This document shows positions 1-9,515 of a DNA stretch of 64,000 nt, in pieces. A program made the position numbers and the translations under genes. How positions within the stretch are numbered: position 1 is the first letter of the stretch; every line of letters begins with the position of its first letter. The DNA lies in contig CANJBL010000001.1 in the NCBI GenBank assembly GCA_947472795.1, positions 248,001-312,000 of the forward strand, read 5' to 3'. Source of the DNA: Fidelibacterota bacterium. GTDB taxonomy: Bacteria; Pseudomonadota; Alphaproteobacteria; Rhodospirillales; Rhodospirillaceae. Below the pieces are notes generated by a model. It saw only the letters and a list, made by a program, of their open reading frames with translations. It had not been told where the DNA came from and ran no database searches.

Positions 1-39
1 GCGCCCCGGGATTCATGGTTTTTAACATACGCTTGCATT

Positions 40-834
40 ATGGTCCGCCTCATGACCGCGCAAGAAACAAACACACACGCCAAGGACGACGGACCCACCA
101 CCCATTTCGGCTTCCGTACGGTGGCGGAAGACGAGAAGTCGGGCCTGGTGCGATCGGTATTCGATGCCGTGGCGCCCAAGTACGACCTCATGAACGACCT
201 GATGAGTGCGGGCATCCACCGTTTGTGGAAGGCCGCACTGATAGATTGGCTCGCACCCCGGCCCGGTCAAGCGCTGATCGATGTGGCCGGCGGCACGGGT
301 GACATCGCCTTTCGCCTGCGCGCCCGTATGGGTGAGATCGGCCCGCCCGTGACGGTCTGCGACATCAATGCCGAGATGCTGAAGGTGGGCCAGGGCCGCG
401 CTATCGACAAAGGCATGCTGACGGGGATCTCCTGGGCTTGCGGCAACGCCGAAGCGCTGCCGTTCCCGGACATGAGCTTCGATGCCTATACCATCGCTTT
501 CGGCCTGCGAAATGTGACGCACATCGATCAGGCGCTGAAAGAGGCCCGGCGCGTGCTGAAGCCGGGCGGGCGTTTTATGTGCCTGGAGTTCAGTAAAGTC
601 ATCGCCCCGATTCTGGACAAGCTCTACGACACCTATTCCTTCCAAGTGCTGCCCTGGCTGGGCGGCCTGGTGGCCGGCGACCGCGAGGCCTACCGCTATC
701 TCGCCGAGAGCATCCGCCGCTTTCCACACCAGGAGGCGCTGGTGGCGCGCATGGGCGAAGCCGGATTCGCGCAAACCAAGTTCCGCAATTTGAGCGGCGG
801 CATCGCCGCCATCCATTCCGGTTGGCGGATTTGA
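40..834 (+). CDS. ubiE: Ubiquinone/menaquinone biosynthesis C-methyltransferase UbiE
   Basis: SAM-dependent C-methyltransferase that methylates the benzoquinol ring in ubiquinone synthesis (and demethylmenaquinone where present). The SAM-binding glycine motif DVAGGTGD lies at residues 81-88. The family signature PKYDLMNDLMSAGIHRLWK lies near residues 46-64 and GLRNVTH near 155. Length (264 residues) is normal. Two in-frame ATGs, at 40 and 52, are possible starts and neither has a clear ribosome binding site. It lies 7 bases ahead of ubiB, so the two are probably co-transcribed. Identification is secure; only the exact start is open. Confidence 0.96.
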   Translation: MVRLMTAQETNTHAKDDGPTTHFGFRTVAEDEKSGLVRSVFDAVAPKYDLMNDLMSAGIHRLWKAALIDWLAPRPGQALIDVAGGTGDIAFRLRARMGEIGPPVTVCDINAEMLKVGQGRAIDKGMLTGISWACGNAEALPFPDMSFDAYTIAFGLRNVTHIDQALKEARRVLKPGGRFMCLEFSKVIAPILDKLYDTYSFQVLPWLGGLVAGDREAYRYLAESIRRFPHQEALVARMGEAGFAQTKFRNLSGGIAAIHSGWRI

Positions 835-841
835 GCGCCTG

Positions 842-2395
842 ATGTTCCGCAGCCTTCGCAACCTCGGCCGCCTCTGGGCCATCGGCCGCATCTTCGCCGA
901 ATATGACGCGCTGTTCCTGCTGGAGACGCATTCGGCGGGAATGACCGCCGCGCGCATCGCGCGCGCCCTGTGGCAACCGCGCAAGGACGTGAAAGGCTTG
1001 CGCCCTGGACAACGGCTAGCGTTGGCGCTGGCGGCCCTGGGCCCGACGTTCATCAAGTTTGGACAAGCCTTGTCCACACGCGCCGATCTTTTGGGCGAAC
1101 AGGTGGCGGCGGATTTAACCGGCTTGCAGGACCGTTTGCCGCCGTTCCCCTTCGCGCACGCCAAGACCACCATCGAAGGCGACTTTGGCCGGCCCTTGGA
1201 AACGCTCTACCGCTCTTTCGATGAAATCGCCGTCGCGGCCGCCTCCATCGCGCAAGTGCATTTCGCCGTTGATACCGAAGGCCGCGACGTAGCCGTGAAG
1301 ATCCTGCGCCCCGGCGTGCGGGCCGCCTTTACGCGCGATATCGATGTCATGCTGTGGCTGGCCGAGTTGACCGAACGTCATGCGCCGCAACTTTTGCGCC
1401 TGAAGCCTGTGGAAGTGGTGCGCACCTTTGAGGAGTCCGTGCGCATCGAAATGGATTTGCGCTTCGAAGCCGCCGCCGCCCAGGAACTGGCCGAGAATTT
1501 TGCCGGCGACAAGACATTCCGCGTGCCCGCCGTCGATTGGCAACGCACCGCTGAACATGTGCTGACGTTGGAACGTGTCTCGGGTGCCCGCGTGGACGAT
1601 GTCGCCGCCGTCGCCGCCACCGGCGTTGATTCCACGGCCATCGTGAAAACCGCCGCCGAAGTCTTCTTCAAGATGGTGTTCCATCACGGTTTCTTTCACG
1701 CCGACATGCACCCCGGGAATTTGTTTGTCGCCTCCGATGGCACGCTCATCGGCATGGACTTCGGCATCATGGGGCGCGTGGACGCGGCCACGCAGAAGAC
1801 CTTGGGCGAGATGCTGCTGGGCTTCCTGACGCGCGATTACAAAAGAGTTGCGGAGGTGCACATTCGTGCGGGTTACGTGCCCGCCGACAAATCCGTGGAA
1901 GCCTTCGCGCAGGCGTGCCGGTCCATTGCCGAACCGATCCTGGGCAAACCTATTTCGGAGATTTCCATCGCTAAACTGCTGGGGCAGCTGTTCCAGATCA
2001 CCGAGACGTTCCAGATGCAGGCCCAGCCTCAATTGCTTCTGTTGCAGAAGAGCATGCTGCTGACGGAAGGCGTGGGCCGCACACTGGCCCCGCAAGTGAA
2101 TATGTGGGAGCTGGCCCAGCCCATGATCGAGGGCTGGATGCGCGAGCGCCTGGGACCACAGGGCCGACTCAAGGATGCCGTGGCCACCACACTTGGCACT
2201 TTGGAGCGCCTGCCGCAGATCATCGACCGCGTGGATGCTGTCACCGCCGATATCGCGCGGGGCGGCCTGCGCCTGCATCCCGATACCGCCAGGGCCATTC
2301 GCGGCGAGGAACCCGGCCAGCGCACCGCGCGCTGGTTCCTGTGGGCGCCCTGGCTGGTGGCGGCGGCCCTATTGGCGGCGCTTGTGTTGCGCTAA
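842..2395 (+). CDS. ubiB: UbiB/ADCK-family ubiquinone biosynthesis kinase-like protein
   Basis: Atypical protein-kinase-like ATPase required for aerobic ubiquinone synthesis, usually attached to the inner membrane. Visible motifs are the KxGQ sequence (KFGQ, residues 72-75), the alanine-rich loop AAASIAQVH (132-140), the lysine in AVK (151-153), HADMHPGN near residue 287 and DFG near 306. A single hydrophobic segment (WAPWLVAAALLAALVL) forms the C-terminus and should anchor the protein. At 517 residues it is full length. It follows ubiE by 7 bases, the usual alphaproteobacterial pairing. Confidence 0.96.
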   Translation: MFRSLRNLGRLWAIGRIFAEYDALFLLETHSAGMTAARIARALWQPRKDVKGLRPGQRLALALAALGPTFIKFGQALSTRADLLGEQVAADLTGLQDRLPPFPFAHAKTTIEGDFGRPLETLYRSFDEIAVAAASIAQVHFAVDTEGRDVAVKILRPGVRAAFTRDIDVMLWLAELTERHAPQLLRLKPVEVVRTFEESVRIEMDLRFEAAAAQELAENFAGDKTFRVPAVDWQRTAEHVLTLERVSGARVDDVAAVAATGVDSTAIVKTAAEVFFKMVFHHGFFHADMHPGNLFVASDGTLIGMDFGIMGRVDAATQKTLGEMLLGFLTRDYKRVAEVHIRAGYVPADKSVEAFAQACRSIAEPILGKPISEISIAKLLGQLFQITETFQMQAQPQLLLLQKSMLLTEGVGRTLAPQVNMWELAQPMIEGWMRERLGPQGRLKDAVATTLGTLERLPQIIDRVDAVTADIARGGLRLHPDTARAIRGEEPGQRTARWFLWAPWLVAAALLAALVLR

Positions 2396-2437
2396 AGTGC
2401 GCCTACTTAGAGATCACAAACTCTTTGGACGACTCCT

Positions 2438-3643
2438 GTGCTGGAAAATCGACGCATTCTGTTGATCGTCTCGGGCGGCATTGCCGCCGTGAAGGTGCCT
2501 GATCTGATTCGCCGGCTTCGTGAGCGCGGCGCGTCCGTGCGCTGCATCCTGACCAAGTCCGGCGCCGAATTTGTCACGCCGCTGACCCTCGCTTCACTGT
2601 CGGGCGAGAAGGTGTACCAGGATCTGTTCTCGCTGACGGACGAAGCCGAAATGGGCCACATCCGCTTGAGCCGCGAAGCCGACATCATTCTTGTGGCCCC
2701 GGCCACAGCCAACATCATGGCCAAGATGGCGGCGGGCCTTGCCGACGATCTTGCCACCACCGCGCTGCTAGCCACGGACAAGCCGGTGATGATCGCGCCT
2801 GCCATGAACGTGATGATGTGGACGCATCCGGCCACACAGGCGAACCTGCAAACACTACAGTCGCGCGAAGTGAAAGTGGTCGGCCCCAGCGCCGGCGACC
2901 TCGCCTGCGGTGAAGTGGGCAACGGGCGCATGGCCGAAGTGCCCGAGATTATCGCCGCCCTGACACGCTTCTTTCAGAAGAGCGAAGGCCAAGGACCGCT
3001 GACGGGCCTTAAGGCCATCGTCACCAGCGGACCCACGCACGAACCCATCGATCCTGTGCGCTATATCGCCAACCGCTCGTCGGGCAAGCAGGGCCACGCG
3101 GTGGCCACGGCGCTAGCGCATATGGGCGCACAAGTGACACTCGTCTCCGGACCCACGCACGAGGCAGATCCCGATGGTGTGAAGGTTGTGCATGTGGAGA
3201 CCGCGCGCCAGATGATGAAGGCCTGCAGCGACGCGTTGCCGGCGGACATCGTTGTCGCCGCCGCCGCCGTGGCCGATTGGGCGCCCGCGGTGAAAGATCA
3301 GAAGCTGAAGAAAGGCGACGCCGCCGCCGCGCTGAACCTCAGCGAGAACCCGGACATTCTTGCCGCGCTGGCGCAAGCGGGGCCGACGCGGCCCAAGCTT
3401 GTTGTTGGCTTTGCCGCCGAAACCACGAACCTCATCGAGAGCGCAAAAGCAAAGCTCACGAAAAAGAACTGCGATTGGATTGTGGCCAATGATGTGTCCA
3501 AGGGCACAGGCGTGTTCGGCGGCGATACCAACACCGTGCACCTTGTCACCGCCAAGGGTGTGGAGGATTGGCCCACCTTGAGCAAACGCGCTGTCGCCGA
3601 ACGTTTGGCCGAGCGCATCGCCACCGCCCTCAACCCTTCCTAA
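2438..3643 (+). CDS. coaBC: Bifunctional phosphopantothenoylcysteine decarboxylase / phosphopantothenate-cysteine ligase
   Basis: Carries out two steps of coenzyme A synthesis: CTP-dependent joining of cysteine to 4'-phosphopantothenate and FMN-dependent decarboxylation of the product. The N-terminal flavoprotein domain (about residues 1-185) has SGGIAAVK near 12, APAMNVMMW at 120-128 and an active-site-type cysteine in ACGEVGNGRM near 157. The ligase domain (about 190-401) begins with SGPTHEPIDPVRYIANRSSG. The start codon is GTG at 2438. dut follows 21 bases later, as in many alphaproteobacteria. Confidence 0.96.
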   Translation: MLENRRILLIVSGGIAAVKVPDLIRRLRERGASVRCILTKSGAEFVTPLTLASLSGEKVYQDLFSLTDEAEMGHIRLSREADIILVAPATANIMAKMAAGLADDLATTALLATDKPVMIAPAMNVMMWTHPATQANLQTLQSREVKVVGPSAGDLACGEVGNGRMAEVPEIIAALTRFFQKSEGQGPLTGLKAIVTSGPTHEPIDPVRYIANRSSGKQGHAVATALAHMGAQVTLVSGPTHEADPDGVKVVHVETARQMMKACSDALPADIVVAAAAVADWAPAVKDQKLKKGDAAAALNLSENPDILAALAQAGPTRPKLVVGFAAETTNLIESAKAKLTKKNCDWIVANDVSKGTGVFGGDTNTVHLVTAKGVEDWPTLSKRAVAERLAERIATALNPS

Positions 3644-3664
3644 TCACACAAAGGTTCATCTGCC

Positions 3665-4132
3665 GTGCCCGTCATCACATCCGTTTCCATCCGCCGCCTG
3701 CCCCACGGCCACGACATGCCGCTGCCCGCCTACCAGACGGAGCACTCCGCCGGCATGGACCTTTGTGCCGCAGTGGAGAAAGACGTGGTGCTGGCCCCGG
3801 GTGCGCGCGCGATTATCCCCACCGGCTTTTCCATCGCGCTGCCGGCGGGCTTCGAGGCGCAAGTGCGCCCGCGTTCAGGGTTGGCCGCCAAGAACGGCGT
3901 CACCGTGCTCAATAGCCCCGGCACCATCGACGCCGACTATCGCGGTGAAGTGGGCGTGATCCTGATCAACCATGGCCAGGAGCCGTTCACCATCACGCGC
4001 GGAAGCCGCATCGCACAGATGGTGGTCGCGCCCGTGCGCACCGTCATGTGGGAAGAGAAGCAAGACCTCTCCGACACCGCGCGCGGCGCCGGCGGGTTTG
4101 GCTCCACCGGTGTGAGCAAGGCTGCTTCGTAA
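3665..4132 (+). CDS. dut: Deoxyuridine 5'-triphosphate nucleotidohydrolase (dUTPase)
   Basis: Hydrolyses dUTP to dUMP, keeping uracil out of DNA and feeding thymidylate synthesis. All five trimeric-dUTPase motifs are visible: AGMDL (29-33), RPRSGLA (68-74), [10 protein letters not shown] (86-95) with the catalytic Asp, GSRIAQMV (113-120) and the flexible P-loop-like [10 protein letters not shown] (140-149). The length of 155 residues is typical. It starts with GTG at 3665, 21 bases after coaBC, and ends 4 bases before the moeB-type gene, so it sits inside one transcription unit. Confidence 0.97.
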   Translation: MPVITSVSIRRLPHGHDMPLPAYQTEHSAGMDLCAAVEKDVVLAPGARAIIPTGFSIALPAGFEAQVRPRSGLAAKNGVTVLNSPGTIDADYRGEVGVILINHGQEPFTITRGSRIAQMVVAPVRTVMWEEKQDLSDTARGAGGFGSTGVSKAAS

Positions 4133-4136
4133 GCAA

Positions 4137-4931
4137 ATGGATTTCAGCGAAGAGCAGATTCACCGCTACGCCCGCCACATCCTGCTGCAGGAAGTGGGTG
4201 GCGTGGGCCAGGAGAAGCTGCTGAACGCCAAGGTGCTGGTGATCGGCGCAGGCGGATTGGGTTCGCCGCTGCTGATGTATCTGGCCGCCGCCGGAGTCGG
4301 CACGCTTGGCATCGTCGATGACGACAAAGTCGATCTCTCTAACCTGCAGCGCCAGATCGTGCACGACACCGCGCACGTGGGCGAACCTAAGACTACATCC
4401 GCGCGTCAGTCCCTGGCGCAGCTCAACCCTGGCGTCACCGTCATCGAGCACAAGATGCGCCTGACCGTGGACAACGCCACGTCGCTGATCGGCGGGTATG
4501 ACATCGTCGCTGATGGCTCCGACAATTTCCCGACGCGGTTCTTGGTCAATGATGCCTGCTTCTTCGCGCAGAAGACTTTGATCTCGGCGGCAGTGCTGCG
4601 CTTCGACGGCCAGCTGGGGACTTTCAAACCGCATGCGGGCGGACCGTGTTACCGCTGCCTTTACCCAGCACCCCCGCCGCCCGGACAAATTCCGTCGTGC
4701 GACGAGGCCGGTGTGCTGGGGGCTGTCGCGGGCGTCATGGGCACCTTGCAGGCCACCGAAGTCTTGAAAGAAATTCTCGGCATCGGCGAAGGCATGGCCG
4801 GGCGTTTGCTGATCTATGACGCGCTCTCGGCCAATATGCGCCAGGTGCGCGTGAACCCGGACCCGGAATGCCCCTTGTGCAGCCCCAAAGCGACGATCCG
4901 TGATTTATCGTGCCACCGCATCACACCCTAA
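4137..4931 (+). CDS. moeB: MoeB/ThiF-family sulfur-carrier protein adenylyltransferase
   Basis: E1-like enzyme that adenylates the C-terminal glycine of a ubiquitin-fold sulfur carrier (MoaD for molybdopterin, or ThiS for thiazole). The nucleotide loop GAGGLGS is at residues 37-43, after the family's RYARHILLQEVG opening. Two CxxC pairs, C171/C174 and C245/C248, form the structural zinc site. There is no C-terminal rhodanese domain, so this is the short MoeB/ThiF form of 264 residues. No moa or thi genes are nearby, so MoaD versus ThiS specificity cannot be settled from context. Confidence 0.9.
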   Translation: MDFSEEQIHRYARHILLQEVGGVGQEKLLNAKVLVIGAGGLGSPLLMYLAAAGVGTLGIVDDDKVDLSNLQRQIVHDTAHVGEPKTTSARQSLAQLNPGVTVIEHKMRLTVDNATSLIGGYDIVADGSDNFPTRFLVNDACFFAQKTLISAAVLRFDGQLGTFKPHAGGPCYRCLYPAPPPPGQIPSCDEAGVLGAVAGVMGTLQATEVLKEILGIGEGMAGRLLIYDALSANMRQVRVNPDPECPLCSPKATIRDLSCHRITP

Positions 4932-5000
4932 CAGCCTGAGCCGATTACTTTTTTGCGAGCAGGCTTGCCGCAAACGATGAAGTGCCTTAGCTCCTCGCCC

Positions 5001-6176
5001 ATGGCTCCAGACTCAGCACGCCCCGAAACGTCCGCCGATACCCGCATCAACCTGGTGGGGCTCTCCCGCGATTCTTTGCGCGAGACGCTGGGAACCTTGG
5101 GCCAGAAGCCCTTCCGCGCCAAACAGCTGTGGCATTGGATGTATCACCGCGGCGCCACGGACTTCGCCGCCATGACCGACCTGGCCAAGGACCTGCGCGC
5201 GAAGCTGGAGGATCACTGCGTCGTGGCGCGGCCCACGCTCGCGCGCGAGCAGATCTCCACCGACGGCACACGCAAATGGCTGCTGGCGTTCGCCGACGGC
5301 CAAAAGGCCGAGACCGTGTTCATTCCCGAGGAAGACCGTGGCGCGGTCTGTGTGTCCTCGCAGGTGGGGTGCACGCTGACCTGCCGCTTCTGCCACACAG
5401 GCACGCAGCGCCTGGTGCGCAACCTGACGCCGGCGGAAATCGTGGGTCAATTTATGGTCGCGCGCGACAGCTGCGGCGAGTGGCCCACACCCACCGACGA
5501 GCGGCGCATGCTTTCCAATGTCGTCATGATGGGCATGGGCGAGCCGCTGTATAACTTCGACAATGTGGCCACGGCCTTGAAGATTGTCATGGCCGATGAC
5601 GGCATCGCGCTCGGCAAACGGCGCATCACGCTCTCAACCTCCGGCGTCGTGCCCGAGATCCACCGCTGCGGCGCGGAACTGGGTGTGAACCTCGCGGTGT
5701 CACTGCACGCGCCCGATGACGACACACGCTCGCTCATCATGCCCATCAACAAGAAGTATCCGCTCAAAGACCTGATGGACGCCTGCCGCAATTATCCCGG
5801 GGCCAGCAATGCGCGGCGCATCACGTTTGAATATGTGATGCTGAAGGGCATCAACGACACAATCAGCCATGCGCGCGCGCTGGTGAAGCTGGTGAAGGAC
5901 ATTCCCTGTAAGTTCAATCTGATTCCCTTCAACGTTTGGCCCGGCAGCCTTTATGAGTGCTCGGACCCGCAGACGGTGGAGAAGTTCGCGCAAATCCTGT
6001 GGGATGCCGGCTACAGCGCGCCTGTGCGTACACCGCGCGGACGCGACATCCTGGCCGCCTGCGGCCAGCTCAAGACCGACAGCGAACGTCTCTCGGCCAA
6101 AGAGCAGCGCCTGCGTGACGCAGCGGAAGCAGAAGCCGCCCAACAGGCATGGGCGGAGAAGGAAGCTTCCTTCTAA
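5001..6176 (+). CDS. rlmN: Dual-specificity 23S rRNA A2503 / tRNA A37 C2-methyltransferase RlmN
   Basis: Radical-SAM methyltransferase that places a 2-methyl group on A2503 of 23S rRNA and A37 of some tRNAs. The 4Fe-4S motif CTLTCRFC supplies C124, C128 and C131, and the second catalytic cysteine is at about 354 in the conserved ILAACGQL context. The frame is open back to TTG 4953, with ATGs at 4977 and 5001. I chose 5001 because homology-like sequence begins just after it; 4977 would add eight residues. The protein is about 391 residues, the normal size. A 20-base gap separates it from the convergent lipoprotein gene. Confidence 0.95.
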   Translation: MAPDSARPETSADTRINLVGLSRDSLRETLGTLGQKPFRAKQLWHWMYHRGATDFAAMTDLAKDLRAKLEDHCVVARPTLAREQISTDGTRKWLLAFADGQKAETVFIPEEDRGAVCVSSQVGCTLTCRFCHTGTQRLVRNLTPAEIVGQFMVARDSCGEWPTPTDERRMLSNVVMMGMGEPLYNFDNVATALKIVMADDGIALGKRRITLSTSGVVPEIHRCGAELGVNLAVSLHAPDDDTRSLIMPINKKYPLKDLMDACRNYPGASNARRITFEYVMLKGINDTISHARALVKLVKDIPCKFNLIPFNVWPGSLYECSDPQTVEKFAQILWDAGYSAPVRTPRGRDILAACGQLKTDSERLSAKEQRLRDAAEAEAAQQAWAEKEASF

Positions 6177-6197
6177 ACCCACACCTGCACCCGGCGA

Positions 6198-6554
6198 TCA
6201 GGGTGGTATCTCCGGCCTTAACGAACCGGGCGGCGCATTGCAGCGCTGCACAACCTCGTCCAACCTTTTCCGTGCCGCACGAACGTTGATGACGGCGCGT
6301 TCGGCCACGGGGCCCGGCTCGAGATAGGGCCGATGCGGCAGATCAGGCTCGCTGTCGGCGGAGCCCATCATCCGCACGCGGATAATGACCGCCTCCGCAT
6401 CGCGCAGCTGGGCTTTGGCCGCAAGCAGCCCTTGCGTGTCGGCCTCATTGCGGCACGTTGAAGGATTGCCGTCGCAGGAACAAAACAAAAGAACCACGGC
6501 CGCAGCGGCGAATGGTGTTTTAGCGAATGGTGTTTTAACAGTGATGAAGTACAT
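6198..6554 (-). CDS. Small putative lipoprotein of unknown function
   Basis: A 118-residue protein with a hydrophobic N-terminal segment (AAAAVVLLFCSC, residues 16-27) that looks like a lipoprotein signal, the likely lipidated cysteine being C27. The rest is a short charged domain with two further cysteines and no motif I recognise. GGAG sits at a good distance upstream of the ATG. Codons 7-16 contain an exact 15-bp tandem duplication (6508-6522 and 6523-6537) that repeats KTPFA just before the hydrophobic core. It is convergent with rlmN. That it is a real gene is likely; its function is unknown. Confidence 0.6.
   Translation of the reverse strand: MYFITVKTPFAKTPFAAAAVVLLFCSCDGNPSTCRNEADTQGLLAAKAQLRDAEAVIIRVRMMGSADSEPDLPHRPYLEPGPVAERAVINVRAARKRLDEVVQRCNAPPGSLRPEIPP
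6508..6537. repeat. 15-bp exact tandem duplication in the lipoprotein signal region
   Basis: Two head-to-tail copies of GCGAATGGTGTTTTA at 6508-6522 and 6523-6537. The duplication keeps the reading frame of the minus-strand lipoprotein gene and lengthens the N-region of its signal peptide by five residues. Confidence 0.9.
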
Positions 6555-6599
6555 CGTCGTCTCCGTGTTGGCCGGAGCGACGGGGATGCAAAAGAAACC

Positions 6600-6635
6600 A
6601 AAAGGCCCCGTCGGAAATCCGGCGGGGCCTTTTTG
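6600..6635 (+). terminator. Strong intrinsic terminator, possibly bidirectional
   Basis: Arms AAAAGGCCCCGTCGG (6600-6614) and CCGGCGGGGCCTTTT (6619-6633) form a 15-bp stem with one G-T pair and a 4-base loop, followed by a T run. On the other strand the stem is followed by TTTTGGTTTCTTTT. On the plus strand it would stop read-through from rlmN before the 6826 gene. Confidence 0.85.
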
Positions 6636-6825
6636 GGATCGGTCTAATCACGCACGCGCGAACCCTTAGGCGCCCTCCAGAGGCGTCTTGACGAGATACA
6701 TGGCTCGCGAGTGCAGTGACCTTTGCATGGCGCGGTTCCTAAAAGATTCGCGCCCATCCGTAAAGAGGGAAACCTGCGTCAACCTTCGCTATACTACGTG
6801 CCGGACGCACAGAGGAGGCCTGCAT

Positions 6826-7263
6826 ATGACGCAACCCAAAACCACCACGGCGCATAAGGGTAAATGTCACTGCGGCAGTGTGCAGTTTGAAGCCGTGCTC
6901 GTGAACGGTTTGAATACGGCCAGCCGCTGCACCTGTTCCATGTGCCGCATGCGCGGTGCCGTTGCGGTGACGGCCAAGGTCGGCGATCTCAAGATCACCC
7001 AAGGCCAAGACAAGCTCACGCTCTATCAATTCAACACCCACACCGCGAAGCACTACTTCTGCTCTGGCTGCGGCATCTACACGCACCATCAGCGCCGCTC
7101 GAACCCGGATCAGTTCAGCGTCAATGTGGCCTGCCTGGAGGGTGTCAGCCCTTTCGATTTCGAAGAGGTGCCCGTGTTCGACGGCATCCATCACGTGAAA
7201 GACGGACCGGCAGGTCGCGGACCGCAGCGCGCCGGCGTTTTGAAGTACATCAAAGGCGATTAA
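6826..7263 (+). CDS. GFA-family (CENP-V-like) zinc-binding protein
   Basis: 145-residue member of the family that includes glutathione-dependent formaldehyde-activating enzyme. The zinc ligands are clear: CHC at C14/C16, a second cluster C35/C37/C40, and C79/C82 in the FCSGCG motif. A strong ribosome binding site (AGAGGAGG, 6811-6818) precedes ATG 6826 and fixes the start; the frame is open further upstream. A -10-like TATACT lies at 6790-6795. No formaldehyde-oxidation genes are nearby, so its substrate is unknown. Its TAA stop overlaps the stop of the convergent beta-lactamase gene by four bases. Confidence 0.9.
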   Translation: MTQPKTTTAHKGKCHCGSVQFEAVLVNGLNTASRCTCSMCRMRGAVAVTAKVGDLKITQGQDKLTLYQFNTHTAKHYFCSGCGIYTHHQRRSNPDQFSVNVACLEGVSPFDFEEVPVFDGIHHVKDGPAGRGPQRAGVLKYIKGD

Positions 7264-8114
7264 CCAAACGCCGCCGCCACGGTCTTGCCGATCTCGGCAT
7301 GGGCCGCGTTCAGCTCGTCGGCGGATTTTTTGGACTCGCTCAAATAAGACGCGATGAGGATGGGGGCACGGCCCGGCGGGAAGACAATCGCCACATCGTT
7401 GACCGCGCCATTGGCGCCGCGCCCGGTTTTGTCGCCCGCGTCCCAGCCTTGCGGCAGCCCTTTGCGCAACATCTCCGTACCGGTCTCGCATTTCTTCATC
7501 CAGTCCAGCAGATGCGCACGCGACGTGTCCTTCAGCACATTGCCCAGCAGCACCTTTTGCAAAAGGCCCACCATGGCGCGTGGGCTTGTGGTGTCGCGCG
7601 GATCATGCGGCAGGTTGGTGTTGAGCGAGAGCTCGGTGCGGTCGAGGCGTGTGACCTTATCGCCGGCGGAACGCGCAAAGGCCGTCACGCCTTTGGGCCC
7701 GCCCAGATGGGCCAGCAACAGATTGGCGGCCGTATTGTCGCTGAGTTCCACGGCGGCTTCGCAGAGAGCCTCGATGCTGAGGCCTTCCTTTACATGCTCT
7801 TTGGTGATGGGCGCATATTCGAAAAGGTCCTTTGACGTATAGGTCACGGGCTTGTCGAGGGTGAGCGCACCCTGGTCCACCTTGGAAAGAATGGCCGCGG
7901 CCAGGACCCACTTGAAGGTGGAGCACATGGCGAAGCGTTCGTCGGCGCGGTGGAAAAGCCCGGCACCCGTGGCTGTGTTGATGGCGGCCACACCGACGCG
8001 CCCGCCGATGCGGGCTTCAATGGCATCGAAAGGCAATGCTTGAGCGTGGGCCGCCCATGGCATGGTGGTGGCGGCAGCCAAGAACAGGCGCCGGGAAAGA
8101 GCAGTGGCTGGCAT
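7260..8114 (-). CDS. bla: Class A beta-lactamase with Tat-type signal peptide
   Basis: Periplasmic serine beta-lactamase. Catalytic motifs are complete: STFK with Ser65 (Ambler 70), SDN at 125-127 (Ambler 130-132), the omega-loop glutamate in ELSLN at 161-165 (Ambler 166-170) and KTG at 229-231 (Ambler 234-236). A cysteine precedes the catalytic serine (MCSTFK), but the usual partner of class A carbapenemases is missing after KTG. The N-terminus [11 protein letters not shown] followed by AHAQA looks like a twin-arginine signal. No mobile-element signature flanks it and it lies next to argG, so it is probably a resident gene. Its spectrum cannot be predicted. Confidence 0.95.
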   Translation of the reverse strand: MPATALSRRLFLAAATTMPWAAHAQALPFDAIEARIGGRVGVAAINTATGAGLFHRADERFAMCSTFKWVLAAAILSKVDQGALTLDKPVTYTSKDLFEYAPITKEHVKEGLSIEALCEAAVELSDNTAANLLLAHLGGPKGVTAFARSAGDKVTRLDRTELSLNTNLPHDPRDTTSPRAMVGLLQKVLLGNVLKDTSRAHLLDWMKKCETGTEMLRKGLPQGWDAGDKTGRGANGAVNDVAIVFPPGRAPILIASYLSESKKSADELNAAHAEIGKTVAAAFG

Positions 8115-8209
8115 GGTCGGTGTTCCCTCAAAAGTGCGGCCTCAGAATCGGTGCGAAATCGGGCGGATTCAAGGCCCTTGCACACAGATTTCGCGCCCGA
8201 ATCCTTCAC

Positions 8210-8237
8210 TTGCTCCGGGGCGGCTGCTGCCTATACT
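8210..8237 (+). promoter_or_regulatory. Probable sigma-70-type promoter of argG
   Basis: TTGCTC at 8210-8215 and TATACT at 8232-8237 are separated by 16 bases. Transcription would start near 8244, leaving a leader of about 45 bases before argG. Confidence 0.55.
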
Positions 8238-8288
8238 GCGCGCCAAATTCAGGCCCACTCTTGTGCCCGTTTGAGGGATTCCAAACAT

Positions 8289-9500
8289 ATGGCGAAAGCA
8301 AAAAAGGTCGTGCTGGCCTATTCCGGCGGTCTCGACACCTCCATCATCCTGCGCTGGCTGCAGGTGGAGAAGAACTGCGAAGTAGTGACCTTCACCGCCG
8401 ACATCGGCCAAGGCGAAGAGCTGGAGCCGGCCCGCAAGAAGGCCGAGCTGATGGGGATCAAGGAAATCTACATCGACGACCTCAAGGAAGAGTTCGTCCG
8501 CGACTTTGTGTTCCCCATGTTCCGCGCCAACGCGCTGTATGAAGGCGTGTACCTGCTGGGCACCTCCATCGCGCGCCCGCTCATTGCCAAACGCCTGATC
8601 GATATCGCCAACGAGACCGGGGCGGACGCCATCTCTCACGGCGCCACCGGCAAGGGCAACGATCAGGTGCGTTTCGAACTGACGGCTTACGCGCTAAAGC
8701 CGGACGTGAAGGTGATCGCGCCCTGGCGCGAGTGGGATCTGACCTCGCGCACCATGATGATCGACTACGCCGAGAAGCATCAGATTCCGATCCCCAAGGA
8801 CAAGCGTGGTGCCGCGCCCTATTCCATGGACGCGAACCTTCTGCACATCTCCTACGAAGGCAAAGCGCTGGAAGACCCCTGGACGGAAGCGGACCCCGAG
8901 ATGTTCCGCCTGACCGTCGCGCCCGAGAAAGCACCGGACCAGCCGGAATATGTTGAGATCGAATTCACCAAGGGCGACGCCGTGGCTGTGAACGGCAAGA
9001 AATTATCACCCGCCAATCTACTGGCCGAACTCAACAAGCTGGGCGGCAAGCATGGCGTGGGCCGGCTCGATCTCGTGGAAAACCGCTACGTCGGCATGAA
9101 GAGCCGTGGCGTCTACGAATGTCCGGGCGGCACCTTGCTGCATGTGGCGCACCGCGCCATGGAGTCCATCACGCTGGACCGTGAGGCCATGCACCTCAAG
9201 GACGAGCTGATGCCGCGCTACGCCAAGATGATCTACACCGGCTACTGGTTCGCGCCCGAGCGCGAGATGTTGCAAGCCGCCATCGACCAAACCCAGCAGT
9301 GGGTGAATGGCGTTGTGCGCCTGAAGCTGTTCAAGGGCCAGGCCAGCGTGGTGGGGCGTAAGTCGCCCAACTCGCTGTACCGCATGGACTATGTGACCTT
9401 CGAAGAGGACTCGGTTTACAACCAGTTCGACGCCGAGGGCTTCATTAAGCTCAATGCACTGCGCCTGCGTTTGGGTACAATGGCGCATCAGAAGAAATAA
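8289..9500 (+). CDS. argG: Argininosuccinate synthase
   Basis: Condenses citrulline and aspartate with ATP in the penultimate step of arginine synthesis. The ATP pyrophosphatase loop AYSGGLDTS is at residues 10-18, and the family signature [13 protein letters not shown] is intact. The frame is open far upstream (to about 7950), but ATG 8289 gives the standard 403 residues beginning [14 protein letters not shown] and fits a promoter at 8210-8237. The gene is divergent from the beta-lactamase, with 174 bases between their starts. Confidence 0.97.
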   Translation: MAKAKKVVLAYSGGLDTSIILRWLQVEKNCEVVTFTADIGQGEELEPARKKAELMGIKEIYIDDLKEEFVRDFVFPMFRANALYEGVYLLGTSIARPLIAKRLIDIANETGADAISHGATGKGNDQVRFELTAYALKPDVKVIAPWREWDLTSRTMMIDYAEKHQIPIPKDKRGAAPYSMDANLLHISYEGKALEDPWTEADPEMFRLTVAPEKAPDQPEYVEIEFTKGDAVAVNGKKLSPANLLAELNKLGGKHGVGRLDLVENRYVGMKSRGVYECPGGTLLHVAHRAMESITLDREAMHLKDELMPRYAKMIYTGYWFAPEREMLQAAIDQTQQWVNGVVRLKLFKGQASVVGRKSPNSLYRMDYVTFEEDSVYNQFDAEGFIKLNALRLRLGTMAHQKK

Positions 9501-9515
9501 CCGGGGAGCGCGGAC

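Noticed and set aside
22-1173. 383-codon minus-strand frame opposite ubiE and ubiB
   Set aside because: It spans two well-supported plus-strand genes and its translation has no family features.
7950-8288. N-terminal extension of argG
   Set aside because: The frame is open, but the added residues overlap the divergent beta-lactamase gene and its upstream region and have no ArgG homology; a promoter and the normal start lie downstream.
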